From assembly GCA_011319805.1 (NCBI GenBank), contig SJRY01000175.1, positions 54,780-118,779 on the forward strand: a stretch of 64,000 nucleotides of DNA. The letters are read 5' to 3'. Origin of the DNA: Macrocybe gigantea (lineage: Eukaryota > Basidiomycota > Agaricomycetes > Agaricales > Callistosporiaceae). The notes under the pieces are model-generated. The model made no database searches and was not told the origin of the DNA. It saw only the letters and a program-made list of their open reading frames with translations. Shown here in pieces: positions 1 to 10,464 of this stretch (position 1 is the first letter of the stretch; each line of letters starts with the position of its first letter). Made by a program: the position numbers and the translations under genes.

Positions 1-660
1 ATGTCACGAAGTGTGGGTAGCTGTTAGTGTGCTCGAAGTGCATCCAGCAATCAATGGCCTGGTGTGCATGACCTCCTTTCATGTAGGTCATCACCCACTT
101 GACTTGTGCGACTTGGTGTGGGAACTGCTGGGGTGTGAGTGCAATATACAGTTCACATGAGTTGAGGAATGAGCAGCCATTCTGGTGGTCACCATTAAAG
201 TCACTAGGGGCAGCAGGTTTGATGAAGGCCATGCTTCGCAGTGTGGGTTCTGCAGGAGCAGGTGTTGTTGCCAGGACAGGCAGAGGGGCAGTTGCGTCAG
301 CTCCCTGAGGGTTCCTGTGCACATCAGTCATGGGCTGAGGAGTTCTGGAGGCTTGTAGGATCACGACAAGTTGGGATAATTCAGCATGGAGTGTCTCGAC
401 TGACTTGCAAATGGTCTGTACCTCAGAACAGGTCACAGGGCCATCACCTTCAGGCGCATTGACCAAAATCAGTGCTGCGGACATCAGACATCGGGTCAGG
501 CATGGGCATTGTGCTTCATGGTGTAAGATGAGAGGAGAGGTTGGGGTGGTGGCAGTGGAGGCAGAACTGCAACTGTCATCATCGCTGTCGCTGTCGTCAA
601 GTCTGAAGGTGCCTATTGTGGCACAGTCTGCAAGCTCAGCTCTCGAGTTAGAGAGAGTGT
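1..660 (-). pseudogene. Gag of element D (broken, partial)
   Basis: Minus-strand translation gives a retrotransposon Gag matching the Gag of element B, including KPAAPSDFNGDHQNG, LTPQQFPHQVAQVKWVM and YMKGGHAHQAIDCWM. The upstream part (about 330-660) matches the proline- and serine-rich N-terminal region of B, with frame breaks. The protein would form the nucleocapsid of the retroelement particle. The CCHC zinc knuckle and pol lie beyond the left edge. Confidence 0.65.
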
Positions 661-665
661 TCTAC

Positions 666-1006
666 TGTTAGGGTGACCACTGAGGACAACCTGGGTGTGA
701 CATGCAATACACACAAGGGGCTCTGGTGGATCTAGAGGGTAAACCTAAGCTGAATTGGTAGCTAGAGATGTACACCAACTCACCTAGAGGGGAAACCTAA
801 GAGAACACTCTAAGGATCCCCTCTAGGGTGCTACCTAACTATATACTATGATACATGAGATGGTAATGAGGTGCCTAAGCAGCCATGTTCAGGTGTGGAG
901 TAATGCGATGGGCATCAGCTCATGTGCATCACGTTGTGTGCATTCAGTGCATTTGCATCACATTGTCAAAGGGATTTTGTGATGGAGCACAGGATGTCCC
1001 TTGACA
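666..1006 (-). repeat. LTR of element D (minus orientation)
   Basis: On the minus strand it starts TGTCAAGGGACATCC and ends GCCCTAACA, the same termini as the LTRs of element B. It is 341 bp, against 361 and 392 bp for the two B LTRs. It is clearly diverged from B, mostly by C/T and G/A changes. The target duplication cannot be checked because the other end lies left of the window. Confidence 0.8.
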
Positions 1007-2110
1007 GTCATGCTGTGAATGTGATTGTTGTATGCAAACTCAGCCATTGAAATTAAGTTGAACCAATTATCCTGGTGCTCACTAATGAACATGTGCAGGT
1101 AATGTTCGAGTTCCTGGTTGACACGCTTGGTCTGGCCATCAGTTTGCAGATGGTAGGCCATAGATAGAGCATGTTTGATGCCTAGGATGTCGTACAGCTC
1201 CTTTGTGAAGTTCACAACAAACTGCATACCACAGTCTGATACTACTCATGTAGGAGGCTATGATGTCACCAGACATGTTCGAGGAAGAGTTGTGTGGCAC
1301 CTAGAGCAGTGCAAGTCATATGCATTGGAGCAAAGTGCATGCACTTGGAGAGCTTGTCCACAACTACCATGATCACATTGTAGCTGTTGGACTCAGAGAG
1401 CTCCATGATGAAGTCAACACTGATGGTGTGCCAGCATCATGGCAGAATATTGTGGGGGCAGAGTTTGCCTTGTGGTGCATTGCACTGAATCTTCATCCGA
1501 AGGCACATATCACATGTCTTGCAGTATAACCTGATCTGGCATGACATAGATGGCCACCAGTAATTGCAACTGACCAGTTCCAGTGTCTTCCAGCAACCAG
1601 GGTGCCCCATGATGTGCAAATCGTGATGTAGCTCGATGATGTGCTGATATAAGTCCATGTCACAGGATATGTAGATGTGACCATGATAGAAGAGGCCGTC
1701 GGTCTGGTCCAGTCCAAACTGTGCACAGCATTCATGTGGGTGCATGCAAGATCACACGCAGCCTTCACAACAGATTCCTCAAACTCCTCTTCGTGGTTCT
1801 TCAATCACACTTCCTCCAGTAACCCTCGATTGGGGCCTTCAACTTCCATTGCTTCCATGGTGCAGGTCACAAAGAGTTTGGGTTTGAGCAAGATGATGTC
1901 ACGGTTATTGGCTGACCTGTCTCCATGATCTGCCCTTTGTGATAGCATGTCTATAGAGCAGCCAGGGCAATGGTGGAGGGAGAAGTTGAAGCACAACAGG
2001 TAGAGCGACCATCATGCTTGCCAAGGATTAGCTTCTGCACTGTACAGTAGTACTCGAGGTTCTTGTCATCCATCCAAATCTTGAAGGGGTAAAATCTATT
2101 GATTGGCAGA
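1007..2110 (-). pseudogene. Gypsy fragment E: RNase H end and integrase (broken)
   Basis: Read on the minus strand, this holds the tail of a Ty3/gypsy pol. An RNase H segment (KIWMDDKNLEYYCTVQKL, about 2090-2000) is followed by the integrase H2C2 zinc finger (HHDLHIMGHPG and CKTCDMCLRMK, about 1660-1490). The integrase core follows (QFVVNFTKELYDILGIKHAL and TDGQTKRVNQELEHYL, about 1230-1060). The frame breaks several times. It ends at YNNHIHS, where the LTR of element D begins, so the integrase C-terminus and chromodomain are separated from it. It is closest to the pol of element B. The right end, near 2110, is a simple truncation in RNase H. Confidence 0.75.
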
Positions 2111-2550
2111 AAGCCATGTCTACAAAGTTTGAAGGAAAATCTCCGTACAAAATTCATATGAAGAATTGGTATATGTATGTCAGGGGCCATGCAAAGTTCT
2201 TAGTATATAGGATTGCTGTAGCATTGTGGACAAAGACTTTGAAAATGAGTGTGACATTTTGGTAAGCATTTGAGCGGTCTACTGCGGCCTCAATTGGGAA
2301 AGATCCTGCCAACTGGCAGGCCAGGAACCATGACCGATGTGACAAAGAATTTTCTAAGCCTACCTTTTGCCTATCCGCTCACTGGCATCACGCTGAACGT
2401 CGAGAATATAATTCTATGCAGAATTCGAGTTGACAGATTCAATGGTAAGGAGCATCTCCATATGTGGTGTCAATCCGGAGGCCAAGCGAGGTCGATAAAG
2501 TACTTTCCGAGAGCCATTTTCAAAAATTTTCAAACACCTACCCAAGGATA

Positions 2551-3110
2551 GTATCTTGGTAAGTTCTTCGTCGTTTTGGATGTTCTATGGCTCATTATGA
2601 TCGTTATTATAGTCAGTTTGATTCCCCAATAGGACGATACACCGCGCTTATCCGATGTCTTGCTTTGGGCTGGTCTTTCTGGGCTGGGTGCATTGGGAGG
2701 GCATGGCTTATCTCGGGTCATTTTGGACGTTCTATCATGCGTTCTAATCGTTATTAGAGTGTGTTTGACTTTCTAGTAGCACGACATGTCAAACCCCACC
2801 GATGTTCTCCTATAGTCCAATGTTGATGCAAGGGGAGGATGAGGAGGCATAGATTCTATCTCAGTAAGTACCCACTCGTTTTGGACGTTCTAATGTGCAA
2901 TTTATTCGTTTTTATGGTACGTTTGATTCTCCAACAAGTGAACACGTCAAATCAAGATGATGTTCTAGTATAGTCCGATGTTGGTGCAAGGGGAGACAAG
3001 GAGGCATCAGGCATATCTCGGTAAGTACTCAGTTGTTTTAAATGTTCTATAGCGCGTTTTTAACGTTACTGTGGTAGCTCTAATTCCTTACTAGTGTGAC
3101 ACGTCAAGTC
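2551..3110 (+). repeat. Degenerate tandem repeat, unit about 150-158 bp
   Basis: Four diverged units start near 2551, 2709, 2857 and 3013. Each begins with a TATCTCRGTAAGT-like block, followed by TTTTGGACGTTCTA, an AT-rich stretch around GTTATTAT, and a GTGACACGTCAA-like block. Three of the four contain a consensus 5' splice donor (GTAAGT). No protein family was recognised in any frame. Confidence 0.6.
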
Positions 3111-3309
3111 TGCCCGATCATCCACAATGGACCCATGTTGGTGCACAGGCAAGCATCAGCAGCAAGGACATCGCTTCACATTTCTACGGAAACTTTGATG
3201 GTATCGATGGAAGCTCAGACCACATCTTCACCAGCCATGCCCCCTTGTACGAGTTTGTCAAGTGCAAATTGCCACCCATTGCTGCTGAACTTTTCCAAAA
3301 ACTAGGGTA

Positions 3310-3420
3310 CGCGGGTAGGGTACAGGCGGGTACGGGTCAGGGTCTGAATTCCCTTACCCGGACCAAACCCATACCTGTGAGGCTGGAACCCGTACTTGTG
3401 AGCACGGGTTATGACTGAGT
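3310..3420. repeat. Short GTACGGGT/ACCCGTAC-rich patch
   Basis: The stretch is rich in the octamer-like words GGGTACGGGT, GGGTAGGGTAC, ACCCGTAC and GCACGGGTTA on both strands, giving imperfect inverted pairs. Such patches occur at the ends of some fungal DNA transposons, but no complementary end or transposase was found nearby. Confidence 0.3.
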
Positions 3421-3439
3421 ATGTAAGCACTCTGATTAT

Positions 3440-3736
3440 TGACTCGATAAGTTCTTATCTATAACCTGCAGAGTTTCTGACCAAATGCTATGTTTATAGG
3501 CTTATTCTAGACACCTTTTAGTGTCGTTCTACAGGCGTAAACACCACGCAGACGGGCGCTTCATTGTTCTGGAGCTTGGGTACATTGTAGGCTGGGAGGG
3601 TGAATGACTATCTCAGTATCTCAGTAAGTTCTTGACCATATCTCATGTTTATAGGTTTATTCTAGACGTTCTTTAGTATCGCTTTACGGGCGTAAACACT
3701 GAGCGGACGGGCGCCTTGTCATTCTGGAGCAAAGCA
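3440..3736 (+). repeat. Two-copy tandem repeat, about 160-bp unit
   Basis: Two copies (about 3440-3580 and 3617-3736) share ATGTTTATAGGYTTATTCTAGAC, a TTTAGTRTCG block, GGGCGTAAACAC and GACGGGCGC, and a final TTCTGGAGC. Each is preceded by a TAAGTTCTT block like that of the 2551-3110 repeats, so the two arrays are probably related. Confidence 0.55.
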
Positions 3737-3739
3737 TTT

Positions 3740-5195
3740 GTTCGGAGCCATGCTGAGTGAGACTGCTGTGGGCATGTGTGGTGACGACTTGGCTAGGAGG
3801 GAAACATCGAGTGTGAGGGTGGCACGGCTATGAGGCGGATGAACCTCACCTTACTGGGCTCTTCTTTCATGAAGTCCCAGATGCACCCAGTATGCCAACT
3901 GCTGAACGAGGGAAAAGAAACACAATAATTTCAGCTTTCATCTTTGTGTCTCCTTTTGAGCCCAGGTTTGCTCAGGGAAGGATCACGTTGCCAATGTCAG
4001 CAAGACTGATTCCCTATTACAGAGGAGAGGTTGTTGAAAATGGAGAGAAATGAGTGTTATCATTGATTCCAGTTTGTCTTAATGTCTGCCTCCACAGAGA
4101 TTGAACCAAGCCATGTCCCTCAGTTTTTATGCAGAGGAACTTATGATTTTGGTCAATATATTGGAGATACCTGAACCATTTATAACGACCCATCACTGTC
4201 AGTTTTCATCACTAAAAGCACTCTGTTTGCTTCTGGCACATTTCTGATCTGCTGATGCAAAAGGACCTCTTGGTGTTGGCGGATCTTGAAGGTGGGGTAT
4301 GGCTAGCGCACACAATATGATACGTGTGGATCTTTCTCAAAGGAGCGAATGGGCAAGGAATGGCTATAATTCACGCATAGTGTTGACAAGTGCATATGTG
4401 AGCACATCTTGGCTTATCACATGGTGAACTGAGTCGATTCAAGGAACAAACTGAATGGACAAGCGAGTGGAGTCCATGCCCCACTCAGCTCCACCCCTCT
4501 CGAAGTTGACTGCCTGATCGCTCGAACTGATAAGGTTCGAAAGCAAGTTGCTGAAATGCTCTAATGACTGCAGTTGTGGAGGAATATTGCTGCTGCTTCC
4601 TGTCCCAGAGGGCTGTGTGTCTGTCGATGAGCCTGGATCGCTCAATGGATGCTGAGCAAAATGCATAGGTCAAACCCCAGCTGTCTGTAACTTAGACAGG
4701 TTTCAGCGCATGTATCAACTTAGTTAAATGGCAAGTTCATACTCACTTGGGTGCGTTCTTAAGAGGAAAGTACAAGTGTGGGTAGAGAACTTAAAGTAAG
4801 AAGGAGGAGGCATTGCCAGCTGGTAGGTGAAGTGCTTCGACAGGTACCCTGCTCTGATCTCGGCAGTGCCATTTCAACCTTCTTCCGCTAGCGGCGTAAG
4901 TACCTGATGAAAAGTTCAAGCATGTCCGCAGGGGCTGTATTTTCAGCCTTGCTATATTGGCGACACAGTGGAGAAAAAAACCGGTGCAGGGCTGCTGTTA
5001 TATAAAATCTCTCCGCTACGAACAGGATTTTTGACACACTGGATGCATCCACAGCCTTATTTTATTTTCCTTATTTTTCCTTTTGAGGCAAGTTCTTCGA
5101 ACTCATTTGCTGCTAATCTGTTTCCAAGTGCAAAAGACGAAATCGTTTTAAATCTTTATGTGAATGCATAATTGTGGAGTCCTAAATATCATGCG
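3740..5195. other. Decayed AT-rich sequence, no recognisable gene
   Basis: I saw no family motif on either strand. Short open stretches exist (for example minus 4439-4673, serine- and glutamine-rich) but lack supporting features. The stretch from 2110 to 5200 as a whole looks like old transposon debris. Confidence 0.5.
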
Positions 5196-5360
5196 TCATT
5201 TCTTGGAATAGGTGAGTGAACTGGCAATTCCTCTAATTAGTGATGTGGACAAAACGAAATCCAAGGAACTTTACTTTATCGTGTTACTATAAGCATAAAT
5301 CTCACTCATAAAATTGGTGAACATACTGCAGAGCATTTAGATTGGACTACTTCAGACAAC

Positions 5361-5556
5361 ATAGACATCCAACAAGTAAATGAAATGGATGTGCCAATGC
5401 TTACACCTCTGGGCATGGATATCGACATCACAATGCTTACTCCAATGGAGGTCGATGTTGACATCCCAATGCTTACTCCATTGCCAATGGACATCAATGT
5501 TGACATTCCAATGCTTACTCCAATGGACATCAATGTTCCATCAGATGGTACTTAAT
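5361..5556 (+). repeat. Peptide-coding repeat with MLTP and MDI(N/D) words
   Basis: The plus frame reads through a repeat of the form P/T-MLTP-x(2-4)-MDI-x-VDI, with four MLTP units, then ends at TAA. At DNA level the unit is about 36-48 bp, built on CCAATGCTTACTCC followed by ATGGACATCAATGTTGAC. It lies just upstream of the gene relic at 5710-6190 and may be an exon of it. Confidence 0.5.
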
Positions 5557-5709
5557 TAGTCATTTCTCTATCATGTCTTATTGATTGTGTTTGCCAAAGC
5601 TCCCAGAATACATGGCCGAAGCCTTAAAGCCAATATTATCGCATCGAAAACTTAGCATAAAGCTCTCAAATTGAAAAATTGAGAATATCAAGTTGTTGGT
5701 GCACATCAC

Positions 5710-6190
5710 ATGTTCCTTCACAAATACAAAGCAAGGAGTAAAAGAAAAAAAATTTCAGAATTAAAGGCCTGCAGAAATGAGTGGGAGAACTTGTCCAAAA
5801 GGGCCCTCACGGAAGGAGGAAAAGCAATTTATAGGGAAAAATGGAAGCGACTCAGAGACCCAAAATATAGCCTTCCTCCATTGCGGTTCTCTGAATTTCC
5901 ATGGCCCCATGATAGGACACCAAAGAATAGGCATGATATCATTGCAGGACAGATTGAAGAATTTTTGTCCTTGCCGACAATAAACAAAAATGCTTGTCGA
6001 AAAGCATTGCAGATATGACATCCTGATAAAATAAGAGGAGTACTCTGGAGGGTCATACCAAATGATAGAGAAGAAGTGGCATTTGCTGCAGCCTTTATAG
6101 CCAGAATTTTGACAAAAAGGCTCGCAGAGCTTTGTCCTTCATTGTGACAAACAATAAACTAATCCTGACTAGCACTTCTTTGCACTCAGC
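5710..6190 (+). pseudogene. Relic of a fungal gene with an HPDK-type C-terminal domain
   Basis: The plus-strand reading has a basic, helical region (YKARSKRKKISELKACRNEW, then KAIYREKWKRL), then SEFPWPHDR, IEEFLSLP and finally LQI-stop-HPDK. After the stop, RVIPNDREEVAFAAAFIARIL continues in the same frame. This layout (coiled region, aromatic PWP motif, then R-W-H-P-D-K and a helical tail) resembles a lineage-expanded basidiomycete protein type whose HPDK motif recalls J-domains. The TGA sits where tryptophan is expected, a single G-to-A change. The protein's function is unknown to me. The upstream exons are unclear, although the MLTP repeat just before it may belong. Confidence 0.45.
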
Positions 6191-6850
6191 TGCGGGGCAG
6201 GCCCTCTTCCAACTTCCAAAAGTGCACATACTATCAAATACGGTAAATAACATAGCATGCTACATTGACAGGGGACAAAAGTAGCTTCCTATTATGTAAC
6301 ATAGTGAACTCAGTGATGTATTTCCACTGCGACCTGCATCATCTTCTCGCAACATCGCGAGTACTACGTCGCCTCGTGTCCCCCTTCTGGACGTCTTGCT
6401 TATACCATTCTTTTTCGCCTGCGATGCCTTTGTCACTCTCATTGCGTGCTGATCACGCCATTTTGCCAGAGCGCGCTATCTCAAACGCAGTATTGACAAT
6501 GAGGGCAATGTCGCTATGAGGTCAAAATGGAACGAATTGTATCCGAAGTTCCGAGTTACTGGATGCAAGAACTCACCAGCATGAGCCCCAAACCATCCAT
6601 CGAAAGTGATTCACCTTCTCATCACATCATCTTGTGTCACTCTATCCCTCATTGTTTTTACAGTCAGTCACAGGTAGTGACCATGGCAGGATGTTTTTCC
6701 GGACCATCCTGCCAGGCTGCTGGCAGAATGGCAGATTCCCATGGTGGCACGATGTGGCAGGATGGCTGGCATGGTTTCTAATGGATTTGAGGCCTTTTGG
6801 ACAGAATGGGCATGTAAAAAATTATGTTTCTAATGGATGAAGCTCTCGGG
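6190..6850. other. No recognisable gene
   Basis: The sequence is about half AT. The only visible structure is a cluster of GGCAGGATGG/CCATCCTGCC words near 6680-6780, including an imperfect hairpin. No coding motif was identified. Confidence 0.4.
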
Positions 6851-6857
6851 TTATAGA

Positions 6858-7160
6858 TTAAGGGTTTGAGACACCTTGAGAGCATAGTATTTCTAGTATA
6901 TCCCACTCCTCGTCACCACCATTGCTGCAGATATGAATAGAAACATCGTCGACGAAGGCCGAAGGGCCAAGCCCTTGGTCTATCCATTGTAATTCCTGCA
7001 TGTCATACTCCACGGCAGCATTTACCACCTCACCTTCGACCTGAGGATCAATGGTACTGGTGGCCTGCTTAGCTTGCTCAGCATACTCTGCCCAATCCTT
7101 CTCGAACTCATCCATCATATATTCTTCATTCAGGATGTTGGGCTTGAAGGCAAACTGGAT
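6858..7160 (-). pseudogene. C-terminal fragment of an unrecognised acidic protein
   Basis: The minus-strand frame reads IQFAFKPNILNEEYMMDEFE, then KDWAEYAEQAKQA and an acidic tail with ELQWIDQGLGPSAFVDD, ending at a stop near 6858. The composition (acidic, helical, with two Trp-centred motifs) looks like a genuine protein C-terminus. No family is recognised. A splice acceptor-like CATCCAG precedes it. It may be the tail of a decayed transposon gene. Confidence 0.35.
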
Positions 7161-7475
7161 GACATAGATAGAGGATGCGAGAGTAAATAATGATTGGAAA
7201 TAATGGGCATGTATATAAGAGAATCGGCGAAAGTGCCAGAATGTAAGACATTACGCCCACTCTTTCTGGTGTGAACACACCTTCCATATTAGTCAGCCCA
7301 CTGCTTCCAAGCAGCACTTTGTTACTCCCTTGCTGTATCTCGTCCGTAACCACAAAAGGTTATGGGCCCTGGCATCAACTGACCAGAATAAATCTCACTG
7401 CATTCTAATTCACTCTATTTCGTCCATCGACTACTTTTCTACGTGACAGGAAAATCTCAGACATTGCTGACCAAG

Positions 7476-8588
7476 ATGTCTGAGAGAGACTCCACAATGA
7501 ATCAGCCTACTGGTTTGGGTCAGGGCATGAACCAAGGGCAGGGTCAACAGTGACCATCATGCCTGCTGCTGAAACAAGTCAATATCAAAGAAAATCTCGG
7601 ACAACTCAGCAGTCTCCCTAAGGGTCAAGCCCTCAACGACACGAAGCAGGATAACTTCTGAGGGCTCATTAACCTCAGGAATCTACTCCCCTATCTCGAT
7701 GAAATCTTACCAAGGCCTACCTTCGATGAACTCCAGGGATATCCTGATGAGTACCATGAGGATGCCGAAGTATGGGATCATAATGACAAACTTACCTGGC
7801 ACTTGATCCAGATGAATATCAAACAAGAACAACACATTCACATCAAAAGGGCTGCAACGTCCCATGAAATGTGGCTCAACTTATATGCTATTCATGAGAC
7901 TCAAAGTAAAGACCTCGCCATTGCCATCCAGTGTGCATTTTACAGGTTCCAGATCAATGATGGTGACGATGTTCCAGCCAAGCTCATGGAACTCAAGAAG
8001 ATCCATGAATGCCTCAATCAACTCAAGGATGAAGATTTCTCCATCAGTGACCAACAGTTCAAGAATGTCATCACATCAGCACTCTCTACATCGTGGGATA
8101 TATTCACATGCCCGTACATGCAAGGACACAGGATTGGTGTGAGCAATGATTCCAGAGGGACTGTCTCATCACAGGAGTTTATAGGAATCATCAAAGAGGA
8201 GTACCAATACCAAAAAAACCACACTGAGGGCAAATTGTCCTTTACTGTCCAGGTGTCTATGTCCAGCACCAGTGCTCAGCTGAAGAAGAAACTCCTCAAA
8301 TGCATAGCCGCAGTAATGGGCATGGAGTGCAAGAACTGTGGCCTCAAAAACTACATGACCAACAACTGCAAATGGTTCAGCAAAGCATGCTGCACCAAAT
8401 GCAGTTGGTTCAGACATTCCACCAACGAGTGCACCCATGACATTAAAGGCAAGCAAAAACAGGAGGATGGTCAGCAACCGAGGAAAAAGCAGAGGGGCAA
8501 GAAAGCACATACCGTGCAGGCACATGACCCTCAAGAGGACGAAACCGAGGATATTGTTTGTAACCTCGAACAACACTGCAATGTTTGA
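7476..8588 (+). pseudogene. Copia Gag (UBN2-type) with zinc knuckle, broken
   Basis: The reading frame starts at ATG 7476 (MSERDSTMNQP) and has two in-frame TGA stops before the long open part at 7803-8588. The open part carries the typical copia Gag core: WHLIQMNIKQEQ, then SHEMWLNLYAIHE, FYRFQIND and LMELKKIHECLNQL. A cysteine-rich segment follows (CKNCGLKNYMTNNC and CTKCSWFRHSTNEC, about 8325-8430), equivalent to the CCHC knuckles, then a basic tail. Gag packages the element's RNA in virus-like particles. One stop (CAG TGA CCA) fits arginine CGA mutated to TGA. Confidence 0.7.
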
Positions 8589-9681
8589 GACAATGATGAT
8601 TGTGATTCAGATGATACAAATGATACGTATGAATCTGATTCTTTTTATTCTTATCTGTGTAATGTAGTGAAAGCCAATGACAAATCCTCTGATGATTATG
8701 CTTGGCTCGCTGACATGGGAACAACATCGCATGTTGTAGTATGATGCGACGCATTCATCACATATAAGGAATTAATAAAGATGACTGTAACAGGTGTCAG
8801 ACAATCTACTATACCTACCAAAGGCAGAGGAACTGTTCTTGTCGAAGCTGACATGAACAGGTACAAACATGTCATTAAACTCGAGAATGTATTACACATT
8901 CCCTCTAACGACCACAATCTCATGTCCCTCAGATATTGGGAAGAAGCTGATGGTTGGTTCGAAGGGTGAAATACAATACTTTCTCTCTTCACATGAGATG
9001 GGAATTGAGTTGTGAAAGGCAAACAAATCAACAACTGGTTATATCACATGAATTTAAAAACAATATATCAAAATCAAAGGTCTGTATCAACCACCCTATC
9101 CACTCCGAAAATGTTCAGCACCAAAGAAACGGCAAAGGACTGGAGATGTGGCACTGACAATTTGGCCACATTGGATATTGGGGGCTTGAGTACATGAGGG
9201 ACAAGGATTTTGTTGATGGATTCAATATTGACGAATGTTTAATACAGCCAGATTGTGAAGCCTGTACAAAGGCGAAGCAAATGGTTAACTCTTTCCCAAA
9301 GGAAACAAACAAATGACAGACAAAACTAGGGGAACTAACCCATAGTGACCTTTGCCAGTATTCTGTCTCTTTGATACATGGTAACCGATATTATATTTCA
9401 TTTGTTGATGATGCAAGCCATTATATAATGGTAAAATTCCTAAAGATGAAGGATGAGGTGCCGCAAAAAATTAAAGACTATATTGCACACCTCAGAACAC
9501 AAGGGAAAGCACCTAAAGCATTCTGAACCGATAACGGCCAAGAATATGTAAACCCCAAACTAAAAGCCTGGTTCGAAGAGTAAGGCATTGAGCTCCAGCT
9601 CAGTGCGCTGTATTCTCCATCACAGAACGGCATTGCTGAACACGTCAACTGAATGCTCCTTGAACTAGTGTGAGCAATGCT
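8586..9681 (+). pseudogene. Copia protease and integrase fragment, broken
   Basis: After an acidic linker the frame shows the copia protease start WLADMGTTSHVV (about 8701-8736). Here D-M-G replaces the usual D-[ST]-G. Next come LENVLHIPS and NLMSLRYWEE, the pre-integrase zinc region (WH, then HIGYWGLEYM, CEACTKAK), and the integrase core: GELTHSDLCQYS, YYISFVDDASHYI, TDNGQEYVNPKLKAWFEE, and LYSPSQNGIAEHVN. At least four TGA codons replace conserved arginines, for example just before TDNGQ and after AEHVN. The integrase is cut at 9681 before its end. Confidence 0.7.
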
Positions 9682-10204
9682 TGTTACTAACCTTGAAATT
9701 TTCATTCCACTACCTCTGCTCACTCTGTCTCCTCCGACCTCCTCCTCTGACTCTTACTCCAGTCTACTCTGGTCCTCGACTTAAAACATGTTTCAGACAG
9801 TTACTACACTTCTACATAGCCTTTACCCTGTACCCTCCTTTGCCTCTGTAGAGACCAAACTAGTTTCACACTCTCTAAATGTAGTATAAAAGTCATGTAG
9901 TATTGAGGATAAGTCCTCAGTTCGAATATCGACCATAGTTCTGTTTTGACTTAAGCTCTCACTCACCTCTGTCCCCTCCAGTCAACTCCTGACCACCTCC
10001 GACCAACTCCGCAAATTTGGGACCCCGAGTTCTGTGACAGGGTGCAACACACAAGTTGAAGCCAAGTCCTAACCCCACATATGAAGGTGTGCTCCGGCCC
10101 AGTTCTCTCTATGCTAACTCTGCCTCTCCTTACCCCTCCAATCTCTAACGCACCTCTGACTCTGACCCTTGGGCCTCTTTGACCCCATAAACCCCCCTAT
10201 AACA
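9682..10204 (+). repeat. 5' LTR of element A
   Basis: It starts TGTTACTAACC and ends CCCCCTATAACA. The boundaries come from comparison with the inverted copy at 11673-12204. It carries a GGGTGCAACACACAAGTTGAAGCC block also seen, slightly altered, in the LTR of element G. A GTATATTTGAA sequence follows the LTR, similar to GTAGATTTGAA after the G LTR, and may be the primer-binding region. Confidence 0.85.
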
Positions 10205-10464
10205 GTATATTTGAACACACACTGTCAAGAACTCATGTCTACTACTATAGTTCGCAATACCGCAAGAGCTCATCGAGCTGGTCTCGAACCTCCACTCACG
10301 ACAGATAGAAACCCTCCAAGGCATCAACCTGCTGATGGTGGACCACCAGAAGATCCTGACCCCACTCCCCTACTGATCCTGACCCCGACCCGGAATTACC
10401 ACCAGGTGATCCACATGATCCTGAGTCGGACTCCGATGCTCCTAATCTTGCAACTGCCATCACA

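Larger units (their letters stand above)
1..1006 (-). mobile_element. Ty3/gypsy element D, 5' LTR plus gag (partial)
   Basis: This is the 5' end of a gypsy element read on the minus strand. An LTR occupies 666-1006 and gag-like sequence continues from there to the left edge. Both parts match element B (12353-18403): the LTR shares the repeated TTAGGTTTCCCCTCT-type blocks, and the gag shares the stretch FNGDHQNG followed by a VKWVMTYMKGGHA-like motif. The LTR begins in the integrase of fragment E, so this is a nested insertion of one family into a relative. The rest of the element lies outside the window. Confidence 0.8.
7470..9681 (+). mobile_element. Ty1/copia retrotransposon, 3'-truncated by element A
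   Basis: Gag, protease, pre-integrase and integrase domains occur in copia order on the plus strand, each broken by stops. The sequence ends abruptly in the integrase core at 9681, where the TGTTACTAACC terminus of element A begins. No reverse transcriptase from this element appears later in the window, so the right part was lost or moved. No copia LTR could be defined upstream of 7470. Confidence 0.75.
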
